A DNA stretch of 64,000 nucleotides from assembly GCA_948146395.1 (NCBI GenBank), contig OX411543.1, positions 34,925,058 to 34,989,057 of the forward strand. Reading direction: 5' to 3'. Shown here piece after piece: positions 25,401 to 33,865 of the stretch. Numbering within the stretch: position 1 is the first letter of the stretch; the number at the start of each line of letters is the position of its first letter. This stretch comes from Fragum whitleyi. Lineage: Eukaryota > Mollusca > Bivalvia > Cardiida > Cardiidae. The notes beneath the pieces were generated by a model that did no database searches, was not told the origin of the DNA, and saw only the letters and a list, made by a program, of their open reading frames with translations. The position numbers and the translations under genes were made by a program.

Positions 25401-28400
25401 TATGGGAAGCTGTTGTCTCGAATGAAATGTAGTTGTACTGGTGTGTCAGTGAGAAAAGCTAGAAAACTAAGAATATTTGAAAAAAAAAGATTGGATCCAG
25501 CATAGATCAGCCAGAGGTCACATTTCAAAAATTCTTTCAGAGGAGGGTAGATTGATCATTCTAGATTCAAAATAAAAAAAATAGAAAATTAGTGAAGTGC
25601 AATCCTTGCAGTCTGACCAGGGTGAATACTTTACACACAACACAGATGGTCCCTTTTTGTGTGATGGGTCACAAATATGTTTAAAGATTTCCAACACTAT
25701 TTACATTTGTATATTTTCATCAGCATGTCAAATAGAGAATAATATGTGAGTGTCTAAAAATATCAATGTTATCTGGTCGAGGTTGGGAGTATTTATCATG
25801 ACAAGGCTTTGCCTCGTCATGATAATTTCTCCCTGACAAGACAAGATAACTTTGATATTTTAAGACAATTTTATGTTATCATATTCATAATGCATCCATT
25901 TTTTGCAATTAATTATAATAAACCCTAAAAAATCAAAGAAACTAAAGGTGAAAGTGTAAGCAAATTGTTTAGAAAAATACACTTTCTGATATCAAGTTCT
26001 GTTATCAGACAGGTGATATCAGGTCCATACAGGATTCATTGCATGGTAAAACAAGATAACATGCTGATTTGAAAGACAAATGCATGTATCCTGTTATGAA
26101 TATTTAAGGGGAATCAAGGAGAACAACAACAACAGATTCCATGCCAGACGATGGACCGTCCATATTAGATGAAGGATCATCATCTGAGGAAGAAGATGAA
26201 TCAGATGGAGATGATATGTCTGATCTGTATCCTGGTATGTCTGATCTTATGGTAGTAGACCCGTAAAAGTTCCATAATGTTTTGGAGGTAATGAACTTTA
26301 ACTGTGTTAACCCAGGTTTCCTAATGATTTCATTGGGCAACCTCAGTCAGCATTGTGAAAGATCATGAGTCCAGAAATGTTTGCGGAAAAATCACAGTTC
26401 CACTACCTAAAACCTATTGTAAGGTTAAGGCTGTAAATTGAATAAAAAGTATCACTTGTCCTTTTTATTTAATAACCTGGAAATTAGATGTCAATCTTCT
26501 GATATTCGTCAACCTTTGTTCATTATTTTCATGGTTGGGTGTTTTAAATGTTGAAACTTTCGCTTAATCAAGCTTTAATAATGAAAATCAGATCTTTCAC
26601 AAACCTTGTTTTATAATTTGCAAACTTTTATCATTTGAAAATTCACACAAACTACCTTATTAATTACCAAAAAATCATTTATTGTTAACCCTTGTCATGC
26701 CGAACCCGTAATATGCCTGCTTTGACAGGAGCTATAGACAAACATTAGCCTGCACATATGTGCAGCCTGATGTTAGTCTACACCACCTGTTTCTCACATT
26801 CAAACCAGAATTGTCGAAGATTTAGTTTTTCCTTTAAAAATGACCCACAGTTGGAACTTTCAGTGCTTTTTGCCCTTTGATTTTGATGAAAATTTTTAGC
26901 TAAAATTTATTCAGCATGACAAGGGTTAAAAAGAGTTCCTATTTAGTTCACAGAGGCTAAGTGGCTTGTAATCCGAGAGGATAATGTAGGCATTTGTTCA
27001 ATCACTGCCAGTCTGCTGATCAAGTATAGCCATATCAGAATTCATGTTTTACCCTTAAAGCAACACTGCGTTCAGGATCACAAAATGGTGCAAACAGTTT
27101 TCCAATTATATCCCACTTTGCATGTGCACTTGCGTGCAAAGCAGGGTATAATTAGCTGTTTGCACCGTTTTGTGATATTGAACACAGGGTTGGCTTTCAA
27201 TTGTTGCCTTTTCATTTCCACATGAAGTCTATATGTACATCAACAGAATGTTTTATTCTCAAGCTTGCTTGCTGTGAGCATGACATAGTCTCACTTAAAC
27301 AAGTACATGTAGGTGTTTGTACATTAGTTTGTGCCTCAATTTGTCCAGATTTGTCTGGACAATTACTCCTACAGATGGTTTTCAAAATACAAACGTAACT
27401 TTGCACAATTGTTCTCCACCATGAGTAGATGTGCCAAGCTAAACTAGATTTACATGTTGATATTTTACAAAAGTGATTGTAACACTTGATGGAAAACAGA
27501 AATAGACATTTTTTCACATAGCTCCCTTTGTCTTCTATGATGAACAGCCATCACAGATATTCTTGGCTTATACATGCATAGGATTTCATTCTTAATTGTC
27601 TCTCACCAATGGGTTGATAATCGTAGACTTATGTGTGATAGTAGCTGGAGGCTAGGAAAGGATGTGATGGCTGTACTGGCAAGAGAAATACCAGGAATCC
27701 ATTGTTAGGTGCCCCAGTTGCTGTGATGTAACTGAAAAAATGTTGAAAGCAGTGTTTAACTCAATTCAAACAATCAATCAATCTAAATGGCTTCATCATG
27801 TCATTTTACACACAGTATTTCTGTCATGAGAGCATTTGAAAAATTGTTTTTTATTATGCAAAATGTTGTTTATGTTATTAAAAAAAACTGTCACTGGATT
27901 TTTAGCTCACCTGAGCACGAAGTGCTCAAGGTGATCTTTTGTGGTCACATGATGTCTGGCGTCCATCGTCCGTCGTGCGGCATCAACATTTACCTTGTAG
28001 ACACTCTAGAAGCCATGTTTTCAGCTCAATCATCCTGAAAATTGGTCAGAATGATTATCTTGATAAAATCTCGGTCAAGTTCAAAATTGGGTCAAGTGGG
28101 GTCAAAAATGAGGTCACGGGGTCAAATCAAAGATAAACCTTGTAGACACTCTAGAAGCCATGCTTTTTGCTCAATCATCCTGAAAATTGGTCAGAATGAT
28201 TATCTTGATAAAATCTCAGTCAAGTTCACAATTGGGTCAAGTGGGGTCAAAATAGAGGTCAAGGGGTCAAATTAAAGAAAAAACCTTGTATACACTCTAG
28301 AAGCCATGCTTTTTGCTCAATCATCCTGAAAATTGGTCAGAATGATTATCTTGATAAAATATCAGTCAAGTTCAAAATTGGGTCAAGTGGGGTCAAAAAT

Positions 28401-31400
28401 GAGGTCACAGGGTCAAATCTTAGAAAAACCTTGTAGACACTCTAGAAGCCATGTTTTTTTGCTCAATCATCCTGAAAATGGGTCAGAATGATTATCTTGA
28501 TAAAATCTCAATCAAGTTCACAATTGGGTCAAGTGGGGTCAAAAATGAGGTCACAGGGTCAAATCAAAGAAAAACCTTGTAGACACTCTAGAAGCCATGT
28601 TTTTAGCTCATTCATCCTGAAAATTGGTCAGAATGATTATCTTGATAAAATCTTAGTCAAGTTCAAAATTGGGTCAAGTGGGGTCAAAAATGAGGTCACT
28701 GGGTCAAATTTTATAAAAACCTTGTAGACACTCTAGAAGCCATGCTTTTTGCTCAATCATCCTGAAAATTGGTCAGAATGATTATCTTGATAAAATCTCA
28801 GTCAAGTTCAAAATTGGGTCAAGTGGGGTCAAAAATGAGGTCACAGAGTCAAATCTTGGAAAAACCTTGTAGACACTCTAGAAGCCATGCTTTTTGCTCA
28901 ATCATCCTGAAAATTGGTCAGAATGATTATCTTGATAAAATCTCAGTCAAGTTCAAAATTGGGTCAAGTGAGGTTAAAAATGAGGTCGCAGGGTCAAATC
29001 TTAGAAAAATCTTGAAGACACTTGAGAGGCCATATTGTTTGCTCAATCATCCAGAAAATTGGTCAAAATGATTATCTTGATAAAATCTCGGTCAAGTTCA
29101 AAATAGGGTCAAGTGGGGTCAAAAATGAGGTCACAGGATCAAATCTTAGAAATACCTTGTAGTCCCTCTAGAGGCCATATTTTTTGCTCAATCATCCTGG
29201 AAATTGGTCCTAATGATAAATTGGATAAAATTTCGGTCAAGTTTAAAATTGGGTCAAGTGGGGTAAAAAATGAGATCATGGGGTCAAATCCAGGAAAACC
29301 TTGAAGACACTTGAGAAGCCATATTTTTTGCTCAATCATCCCGAAAATTGGTCAGAATTATTATCTTGATAAAATCTGGGTCAAGTTTGAAATTGGGTCA
29401 AGTGGGGTCAAACTTTGGAAAACCTTGTAGACACTATAGAAGCCATATTTTTTGCTAAATCATCCTGAAAAATCATTCTCTGCATTAGTGAAATCTAGTT
29501 CAAGTTTGAAATTGCGTCAAGTGAGGTCAAAAATGAGGTCACTGGATCAAATCTTAGGAAAACCTTGAAGACCCTCTAGAGGCCATGTCTTTTGCTAAAT
29601 CATCCTGAAAGTTTGTCAGAATAAATGTCTTGATGAAATCTAGGTTGAGTTCAAAACTGGGTCAAGTAGGGTAAAAAATGAGGTCACAGAGTCAAATTTT
29701 AAGAAAACCTTGTAGACACTTTAAGAGCCTAAATTTTGGCTCAGTCAACCTGAAAATTGGTCTGAATAAGTGTCTTGATGAAATCTAGGTCAAGTTTAAA
29801 ATTGGGTCAAGTGAGGTAGAAAATGAGGTCACAGGGTCAAATCCTATAAAAACTTTGTAGACTCTCAAGAGGCCATATTTGTTGCCCAATCACCCAAAAA
29901 GTTGCTTAGGTTGATTGTCTTAATGAAATCTCAGTCTGGTTTGAATTCGGTCAAGTTTGGTTTAACACTAGGTTGAGAGGTCAGATCTTAAGTCAGTTAA
30001 CTCAGGTGAGCGATTTAGGGCCACTTTGGCCCTCTTGTATTGGAAACAAACTGATCTTAACATTGTCCAGAATGAAGGGTTATTAAGCTCGCCAAGGCAT
30101 GCTTAATAACATTTCAATTCTAGACTCGGATAAGATTGGCTTGTCTCAAATAAAATCTCGTGACAGGGCCCAAGGTTATAAAACTTTTCTCAGGCTCAAT
30201 TCAAAATTTTCTCAAATTTCAATTTGAGATGAAAGGCGTTATTCTGTTTTATTTCTCATTTCAATGTATTAACATAAAAGATGTTATTAATAAGTTGTTT
30301 TAACCCTTTGCTGTTTAATCCCTGCTTTTTACGTGCCTGTGATTTTATGATGGAAAAAACTTTGTGAAAAAAGAAGAAATTGCTTCTGACAAGCAATTTC
30401 TTTATTTTTCCTCACTATTTTCTACCCTGCTGAATGGTTATTTTTCAAAGTAAATCCACTTTACATTTTCGTCTGCAAAACCTTTGAATTTGGACAGGTC
30501 CAAAATTTTGTAAAACAGGAAAGGGTTAAATAACAACTTATTTATATTATCTTTTATTTTCATTCATTTATTTGACTTTAAGATTTGAGAAAATTGAGCC
30601 TGAGCCTGAGACAATTTTTATAACCATAGGCCCTGATCTTACATATCTTTTACTCAGATCAGAACGATGCAGATGATGATGATTTTGACCAGCAAGATGA
30701 TGATGATGATGATGATGATTTAGACCAGGTTGAAGATATTCAAGACAAACCTAAACCCAGCACTTCAAAACGGAAAGCTGATAATAAAGTAAGAATCAAT
30801 TTAACTATAAATAACTCTTTGTGAGATTGAGTCTTAGAATATACATTTAAGTATTGTATAATGTGTAAAAAAACTTGCATTTCCTGGAAAGTAGAGTATG
30901 AAAAATTAGCATTTCCTGGAAAGTAGAGTATGAAAAATTAATATCCTTATGAAAACTTCTACAAAAAAAGTGGTATGTGTGCATTCTCTGCACATGTCAC
31001 CAATAGGTGGATATAGAGAAAAACAGGTGTCTTAAAATATGTTATCTGGTCAAGGTAAGGAGAATTTATCATGACCAGGCTTTGCCGAGTCATGATAATT
31101 TCTCACTGCCGAGACAAGATAACATTGATATTTTAAGACACTTAAATGTAATTCTATTTATCATGCAACCTTTTTTGTGCTTGATTATAATAAACCCTTA
31201 AAAATCAAAGAAATTCAGCTGAAAGTGTACGCAAATTGTTTCTAAAAATAGACTGCCTGATATCTTGTTATGTTATTGGACAGGTGATATCAGGTCAATA
31301 CAGGCTTTCATTGCATTAAAAATATCATTTACCTATTTGGCACTAGCAACCAGAGGTTTGAAAAAGATAGCATGGCAGAACTGATAAGAAAAAATCAGGA

Positions 31401-31863
31401 ACCCATGGTTAAATGCTCCAGCCACATAATTGACTGAAAAACTGCTAAAAGCAAAGTTAAACCCCATATAAACTAATGATGTCTGCTCAGATAGACCATG
31501 CTTGTTAGTTTTCCCACTTCTAAGATGGACCTTTTTTAAGTGTCATCATGGTCAAACATGGTCTTAACCAAAATACATAATATTTAAAATTACTTCATGC
31601 TTCTTAACTGCCTGTATTAGACATGACAATAGATCTCGTTAATATGCAGATATTATAAGCGAGCTCATCTTACAAGGTCAAGGTCACTTATCAAGGCCAG
31701 ACCTCTAGCAATATTCCCTTTCAGAGACATTATTGTTTCACAAGTTTAACATCTCTTGTTAAATATCAGACATATATGATGGAATTACTCAGCCCCATGT
31801 ACCTTAATTATTTTGCAGGAATCACAAGACAGAAATAAAAAACAGAAGAAGAAACCCAAATGA
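7363..31863 (+). CDS. SURF2: Surfeit locus protein 2 homologue (six exons)
   Basis: Exons are 7363-7446, 17241-17398, 21248-21351, 26109-26234, 30658-30788 and 31819-31863. They total 648 bp, i.e. 215 codons plus stop, with every splice phase matching. Exon 1 reads like the human N-terminus, exon 2 begins VRCSLSGHEMPC (human VRC-LTGHELPC), exon 3 holds LFCILTRSTINKSVKHVERH, and exon 4 has the acidic run ending DESDGDDMSDLYP. The C-terminus is acidic then basic. SURF2 is a small conserved protein of poorly defined function, reported to be nucleolar/ribosome related. The stretch matching human YEECQKQGVEYVP was not found: it may be lost here or lie on an exon I missed. The gene covers 24.5 kb only because of inserted elements. 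Confidence 0.85.
7897..8400 (+). mobile_element. Pearl-like element, partial (R)
   Basis: Starts AGCTCACCTGAGCCC like other elements of this class (compare 27904) and continues with degenerate unit sequence. No clear microsatellite or 3' end. Lies in SURF2 intron 1, sense orientation. Confidence 0.5.
8752..10571. mobile_element. hAT-type DNA transposon remnant
   Basis: Terminal inverted repeats CAGGGTTTGACACTAA...TTAGTGTCAAACCCTG are flanked by a shared GGTACA, as expected of an 8-bp hAT target duplication with drift. Inside, around 9480-9670 on +, the frame reads APVSTSDCECGFSKQN and later DKFDYKRAFEVWAEKK, resembling the C-terminal dimerisation region of hAT-type transposases. In-frame stops show it is dead. 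Solo ends of related elements occur near 7680-7840 and 34327-34680. Confidence 0.7.
9240..9675 (+). pseudogene. Degenerate hAT transposase C-terminal region
   Basis: Short open stretches read DSDISTDIDTFFEYLVSFGF and then SDCECGFSKQNLIKTLSNHK, broken by stops and frame changes. The S-D-C-E-x-G-F-S pattern is typical of the hAT family C-terminal domain. No full ORF survives. Confidence 0.6.
11146..12080. mobile_element. Older Pearl-like tandem units, interrupted
   Basis: Degenerate units share GGTCATGAGGAAGGACC and AAAAGGAGCCTTACAGA with sequence near 8160-8290. Interrupted by the foldback element at 11205-11841. Confidence 0.45.
11205..11841. mobile_element. Foldback element with about 190-bp inverted repeats
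   Basis: Left arm 11205 to about 11405 begins CACAGGGTATAACATGCCAC and pairs with the right arm from about 11638 to 11841, ending GTTATACCCTGTG. The arms are about 95 percent complementary by eye. GTTTG occurs on both sides (11200-11204 and 11842-11846) as a probable target duplication. It interrupts an older Pearl-like unit, which rejoins sensibly when the element is removed. Confidence 0.85.
12773..13100. repeat. Interspersed repeat (copy of 74-478), truncated
   Basis: Near-identical to the left part of the 74-478 repeat, from TTTAATGCTTTTCGGTGG to CAACAAAAGCTTTATTTTCAC, where it is cut by the next MITE. Confidence 0.8.
13101..13333 (-). repeat. piggyBac-like MITE family delta, copy 1
   Basis: Ends TTCAGCATGACAAGGGTTAA. 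Other copies are at 26695-26929, 36483-36727, 61980-62218 and 62572-62817. Complete copies have inverted termini TTAACCCTTGTCATGCTGAA, i.e. CCC-starting termini abutting TTAA as in piggyBac elements. Confidence 0.8.
13987..16500 (+). mobile_element. Pearl-like element B, inside A
   Basis: 5' stem AGCTCGACTATACG; near the 3' end the complement AATAGTCGAGCT, then AACAGCTCTTGTT. Tandem units contain AAAGCTATTGCTTTGAAACT. It is split by element C. Confidence 0.8.
14229..15418 (+). mobile_element. Pearl-like element C, inside B
   Basis: 5' hairpin TAGTCCCCCACCGG/CCGGTTGGGGGACTA, then (GTCCGTCC)n to 14325, then about seven units of 156 bp (TATCTCCTAAACTATGTGTG). The 3' side has CCGGTGGGGGACT and ends GCACTTGTT. 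The unit is homologous to those of elements L and M. Confidence 0.85.
17054..17212. repeat. MITE family epsilon, copy 1
   Basis: TTAAGGTAGTGGAACCG...TACTACCTTAA with central TTCCTAATGAAAATCATTAGGAA. It ends 28 bp before SURF2 exon 2. Other copies are at 26248-26407 and 52951-53079. Confidence 0.85.
17241..17398 (+). CDS. SURF2: SURF2 exon 2
   Basis: Acceptor ATTGATTTAG ends at 17240 and donor GA|GTAAGT follows 17398. It encodes VRCSLSGHEMPC, LNGKKFKKLK and YKPHIVPNNKK, which match the family core (TGHELPC, GKKYQRL, FEPHIVP). It ends two bases into a codon. Confidence 0.92.
17858..20808 (+). mobile_element. Pearl-like element D
   Basis: 5' hairpin ATACGCCCGAAGGGTCGTAT, then TGTCCGTCTGTCTGTC, then units of about 165-175 bp (GTGCGCAACTTCTCCTAAAC). 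The 3' side has ATCGGGCGTATATGCGCC and ends GAGGCTCTTGTT. Element E is inserted in it. Confidence 0.85.
18511..19555 (+). mobile_element. Pearl-like element E, inside D
   Basis: Starts AGCTCCACTGGCAGAAGGCC and has GTGCGTCCGTCCGTGCG. Units of about 157 bp read CCCCAAATATGGGCGTGGCA. It ends AGCCAGTGGAGCGATACAG then GGCCTCTTGTT. K (35344-35903) is an inverted relative. Confidence 0.85.
21248..21351 (+). CDS. SURF2: SURF2 exon 3
   Basis: Acceptor AATCTTTCAG ends at 21247 and donor T|GTAAGG follows 21351. It reads GKLFCILTRSTINKSVKHVE then RHINGAAYKRALAD, matching human LFCKLTLRHINK and the GRRYQRAL segment. A large transposable element begins only about 8 bp after the exon end. Confidence 0.92.
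21360..24302 (+). mobile_element. Pearl-like element F
   Basis: Starts 8 bp after SURF2 exon 3. 5' stem TATACCCCGGC/GGGGGTATA, then GTCTGTCCGTGCGTCTGTCC, then units of about 175-180 bp (TGTGTCGCAAACTCCTCC). The 3' side has GCGGGGGTATTAAG and ends CAAGCTCTAGTT. Split by element G. Confidence 0.85.
22008..23361 (+). mobile_element. Pearl-like element G, inside F
   Basis: Starts AGCTCGCCCGGGACGAAAG, followed by GTCGGTGTCAGCGTCGGCG in place of a GTCC run. Units of about 170 bp contain TTGACCTTGACCTT and AACTTTAACCTTGC. It ends GGGCGAGAAACG then CAACTCTTGTT. Confidence 0.8.
24306..24391. other. Short unique island between elements F and H
   Basis: Has an acceptor-like GACTATTTCAG and a donor-like GGG|GTGAGC, but joining it to SURF2 exon 3 gives TGA at once. 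No exon called. Confidence 0.3.
24392..25245 (+). mobile_element. Pearl-like element H with nuclear-receptor half-site array
   Basis: 5' hairpin ATACCCCCCAC/GAGGGGGGTAT, then TGTCTGTCTGTCCATCC. Units repeat at exactly 145 bp, each with AGGTCAAAGGTCAAGGTCA (starts 24604, 24749, 24894, 25039). The 3' side has GGGGGGTATTAG and ends ACAGTTCTAGTT. An inverted copy lies at 45567-46408. Confidence 0.9.
25439..25673. repeat. MITE family alpha, copy 2 (degenerate left end)
   Basis: Shares GATTGGATCCAGCATAGATC, GATCATTCTAGATTC and a right end GGTCCCTTTTTGTGTGATGG with copy 1. Confidence 0.75.
25752..26057. repeat. Interspersed repeat zeta, copy 1
   Basis: About 300 bp beginning GTGTCTAAAAATATCAATG, with inner hairpin TTATCATGACAAGGC/GCCTCGTCATGATAA. 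A direct copy is at 31028-31325, also in a SURF2 intron. It ends about 50 bp before SURF2 exon 4. Confidence 0.85.
26109..26234 (+). CDS. SURF2: SURF2 exon 4 (acidic, DMSDLYP)
   Basis: The frame is fixed by SSSEEEDESDGDDMSDLYP, which parallels human DDSMTDLYP, with donor CCTG|GTATGT after 26234. The start at 26109 (AG at 26107-26108) joins exon 3 in phase through TGG (Trp). An alternative acceptor ends at 26118 but creates TGA when joined to exon 3. The pyrimidine tract is weak, so the 5' edge is less certain than the 3' edge. Confidence 0.72.
26248..26407. repeat. MITE family epsilon, copy 2
   Basis: Begins TTATGGTAGTAGACC and ends CAGTTCCACTACCTAA. It starts 13 bp after the end of SURF2 exon 4. 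Confidence 0.75.
26695..26929. repeat. piggyBac-like MITE family delta, copy 2
   Basis: TTAACCCTTGTCATGCCGAA...TTCAGCATGACAAGGGTTAA, complete with TTAA on both sides. Inner hairpin GCCTGCACATATGTGCAGCC. Confidence 0.88.
27056..27196. repeat. Hairpin repeat related to 1484-1904
   Basis: ACTGCGTTCAGGATCACAAAATGG and its inverted counterpart flank GCACTTGCGTGCAAAGC. The central part matches the core of the long inverted-repeat MITE at 1484-1904. Confidence 0.75.
27600..27790 (+). repeat. SINE-like element (GTTTAACTC tail), copy 1
   Basis: From TCTCACCAATGGGTTGATAA to a tail AGCAGTGTTTAACTCAATTC and (CAAT)n. Related: 31340-31470 (+), 41160-41350 (-) and 53413-53610 (+). No clear pol III boxes seen, so its class is uncertain. 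Confidence 0.6.
27904..30039 (+). mobile_element. Pearl-like element I with RGGTCA array
   Basis: 5' stem AGCTCACCTGAGC with inner GAGCACGAAGTGCTC, then GTCCATCGTCCGTCGTGCGG. About 14 units of 145 bp follow, each with GGGTCAAGTGGGGTCA, GAGGTCACAGGGTCA and a CTCTAGAAGCC start. The 3' side has CTCAGGTGAGCG and ends GGCCCTCTTGT. Chance open frames in the units are not genes. Confidence 0.9.
30170..30633. repeat. Palindromic repeat eta, copy 1, with nested TTAA element
   Basis: Outer arms AAGGTTATAAAACTTTTCTC and GACAATTTTTATAACCATAG. The centre is interrupted at about 30301-30530 by element theta. Other copies are at 38088-38345, 39330-39590 and 52667-52908. It ends about 25 bp before SURF2 exon 5. 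Confidence 0.8.
30301..30530. repeat. TTAA-flanked MITE theta, nested in eta
   Basis: TTTTAACCCTTTGCTGTTTAA...GGAAAGGGTTAA, with inner hairpin GAAATTGCTTCTGACAAGCAATTTC. Second copy at 36016-36230. The same hairpin also occurs in fragments near 10415, 34490 and 52540. Confidence 0.8.
30658..30788 (+). CDS. SURF2: SURF2 exon 5 (poly-Asp)
   Basis: Acceptor TCTTTTACTCAG ends at 30657 and donor AAA|GTAAGA follows 30788. It encodes DQNDADDDDFDQQ, a run of eight Asp from a (GAT)n tract, then KPKPSTSKRKADNK. The trinucleotide repeat inside the coding region may vary in length between alleles. Confidence 0.85.
30887..30950 (+). repeat. Short direct duplication (about 32 bp x 2)
   Basis: GCATTTCCTGGAAAGTAGAG and following bases occur twice in tandem in the last SURF2 intron. 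Confidence 0.8.
31028..31325. repeat. Interspersed repeat zeta, copy 2
   Basis: Direct copy of 25752-26057; see that entry. Begins GTGTCTTAAAATATG. Confidence 0.85.
31340..31470 (+). repeat. SINE-like element, copy 2 (partial)
   Basis: Shares CAGGAACCCATGGTTAAATGC and a tail AAAGCAAAGTTAAACCCC with 27600-27790. Confidence 0.5.
31819..31863 (+). CDS. SURF2: SURF2 last exon
   Basis: Acceptor ATTATTTTGCAG ends at 31818. Fourteen codons read ESQDRNKKQKKKPK, followed by TGA at 31861-31863. The lysine-rich end is like the basic C-terminus of SURF2 proteins and could serve as a nuclear/nucleolar signal (inference). Confidence 0.82.
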   Translation, partial: ESQDRNKKQKKKPK

Positions 31864-33060
31864 CATTTTAAGAGGAACTTAGCTTAGCAGACTGTGTTCA
31901 ATTACGGCCCTTCAAACAACTGGAGACAGTTTATACCAAATATTTTTTAGCCTATTATTACATGCTCAAACAACGTAGAATAGTCAAAATTCAAATGGGC
32001 CTATTATTGACATTTCCAAAGATTATATATGTGTGTGAGGGCTGAGATTGAGCAGCATGGAGAGCCATACAGTGCATAGAAAACAAATCTATTTAGTCTC
32101 TTAAGGTTTCATAAAGAACAAATTAATATTAAGGTTAGATTTAGTTTCATGATGGAGAACATTTGTGCCAAGTTATTCACAAGTCTTCCATGAAAGTAGA
32201 AGCTAAGCTCTGGACAAGCTCAATTTAAACCTTTGACCTAGAGCTGTGACGTTGCCCTTAAAGCTATCTCAAATGGCACATATACTCATGATTGAGAGTA
32301 AAGTCAAACTTGTTTTAAGAGACCACTTCAGAGACCATCAAAAAGCGGTCATTTAATTGTATTTGATTAGCCCGTCCCCACATAATCCCACTCTTTTAGG
32401 CATCTCCCCTCAGTGATTAACTATGCTAGGTTAGTTCCACAACAGGATGGGTTTTATCCTAACAAAGCAATAGGCATTCATGATTGACCTTTTTGAAAAC
32501 AATGGCATAACAATGGGCAACATAAGGAATAGTATGACAATGAGACCCTGAGGTCTCGGACAATTTCTATTAGCATTTTTACCTTCTGAATGTCCCATTT
32601 GCTGCCGATGCTACTTTAAGTACAATCACATTCTAAATAAGTCAATGATTTAAAAAAGTACAAGGTTGCATAGAAATTACAAATTCTGCCTGAAATCAGA
32701 ATTACTCAATTACGTCACATTCCACTGAATGATAAAAGAAAAATAATTTTTGATTTGGGTCCTATCATGCTTTTTTTCATATTGACTCACAAATTCTTAT
32801 TGTAAGTCACTTAATGATCATTTCTTATCATTGTTTGACAATGACAGCTCTTAAGGATCTTAGTTTTTAGATTTATGGTTTACAAACACAACATAAAAAC
32901 TAAAAAATAAGGAATTTTTGAGGATTTTAGAGTTTTACAATTTCATGGGATATAAGGCAACCGAGATATATTTTCTGTCTTAGATATTCATTATTCTAGA
33001 CTTTTTATCGGAATATAATTATGAAATCATTTCTCAAATGACAGTCAGTAACTCAGATTA
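31864..33060. other. SURF2 3' UTR/downstream, otherwise unassigned
   Basis: AT-rich sequence with no clear repeat. I see no canonical AATAAA close to the SURF2 stop. Confidence 0.4.
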
Positions 33061-33122
33061 GTGATTCGCGGAAATATGGTCACTCACAGATATAAGGAAC
33101 AACGCGATAATATCCGACCTAC

Positions 33123-33206
33123 CTTCCATCCGGATACCGTTTCCTTCGGAGCAGTCCCAAGAACATTTCGTCGTTTCGCAGTCTGGGCTAAAGCTGGCAT
33201 TTCCAT
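33123..33206 (-). CDS. Possible first coding exon of an unknown gene (28 codons)
   Basis: Reading -, ATG at 33206 opens MEMPALAQTAKRRNVLGTAP plus eight residues and meets a strong donor AAG|GTAGGT in phase 0. The area has more CpG than its surroundings, and a CRE palindrome lies about 140 bp upstream. No downstream exon was found and the protein is not recognised. A 47-codon frame on + (33076-33219) overlaps it, so strand is uncertain. Confidence 0.25.
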
Positions 33207-33347
33207 TCGGGTGATTTAAGTTCAATTATTTAATTCTTTTGAATGGATTTTGAATTACACGTCGAAAAACACTCTTTTAGTCTCCATCAGCACTCGATAT
33301 GTCAATGTAAAATCACCAAAATGTAGACAACGGGGCGATTCCAAAAA

Positions 33348-33355
33348 TGACGTCA
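33348..33355. promoter_or_regulatory. CRE palindrome TGACGTCA in CpG-bearing patch
   Basis: A perfect TGACGTCA lies in a patch (about 33060-33560) with more than a dozen CpGs, unlike the surrounding AT-rich DNA. It could be a promoter site for the possible - strand exon at 33123-33206. Confidence 0.4.
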
Positions 33356-33865
33356 CACGGGGATTTTCCTGTTTTCGATTTAAATGTATTTTTCAATCGT
33401 TGTCCTTTTTTCAAAATATAACTTGTATGTAATCCAATATCGTTTTATTACTTATGTTTATACCATATTTATGTAAAATTAATTTGCATTAGAAAAAATA
33501 TATTTAAACCGAGATTCTGCGATTCTATTACGGAGTTGACCGGAATTCACCGACATTGCCCGATGTTGTTTACCTTCATTACGCACTTTCTACCTTAAGT
33601 TTTAGGTCATTCATATCACAAGACTCAAATTATTAGTAAAACTTGTATAAAGCAACCACTTAGGGGACCTCCAAAAAGCACTCAATTATGTAAATGGTCG
33701 CTTAATAGAATATTTCTTGGTAAATTACATGGGTAATTTTGATAGAATAAATATATTGTCGCACAATTCTTGCCGCTTCTTTGGTTTTTGAACCCAAAAG
33801 AATTGTCTCATTGAGATGATTCTAATAAGTTTCAACATCATAAAATTCAATAATATATAATTTTT

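Noticed and set aside
25354..25426. Candidate SURF2 exon ending LWDPLWEAVVSNE before an AT|GTAGTT donor
   Set aside because: Joining it to exon 3 creates TAG or TAA in either acceptor choice, while exon 3 joins 26109 in frame. It could only be real with an extra unseen exon.
27939..29304. Series of overlapping 60-100-codon frames on +
   Set aside because: They repeat with the 145-bp unit of element I and differ only by unit drift; no start or splice pattern.
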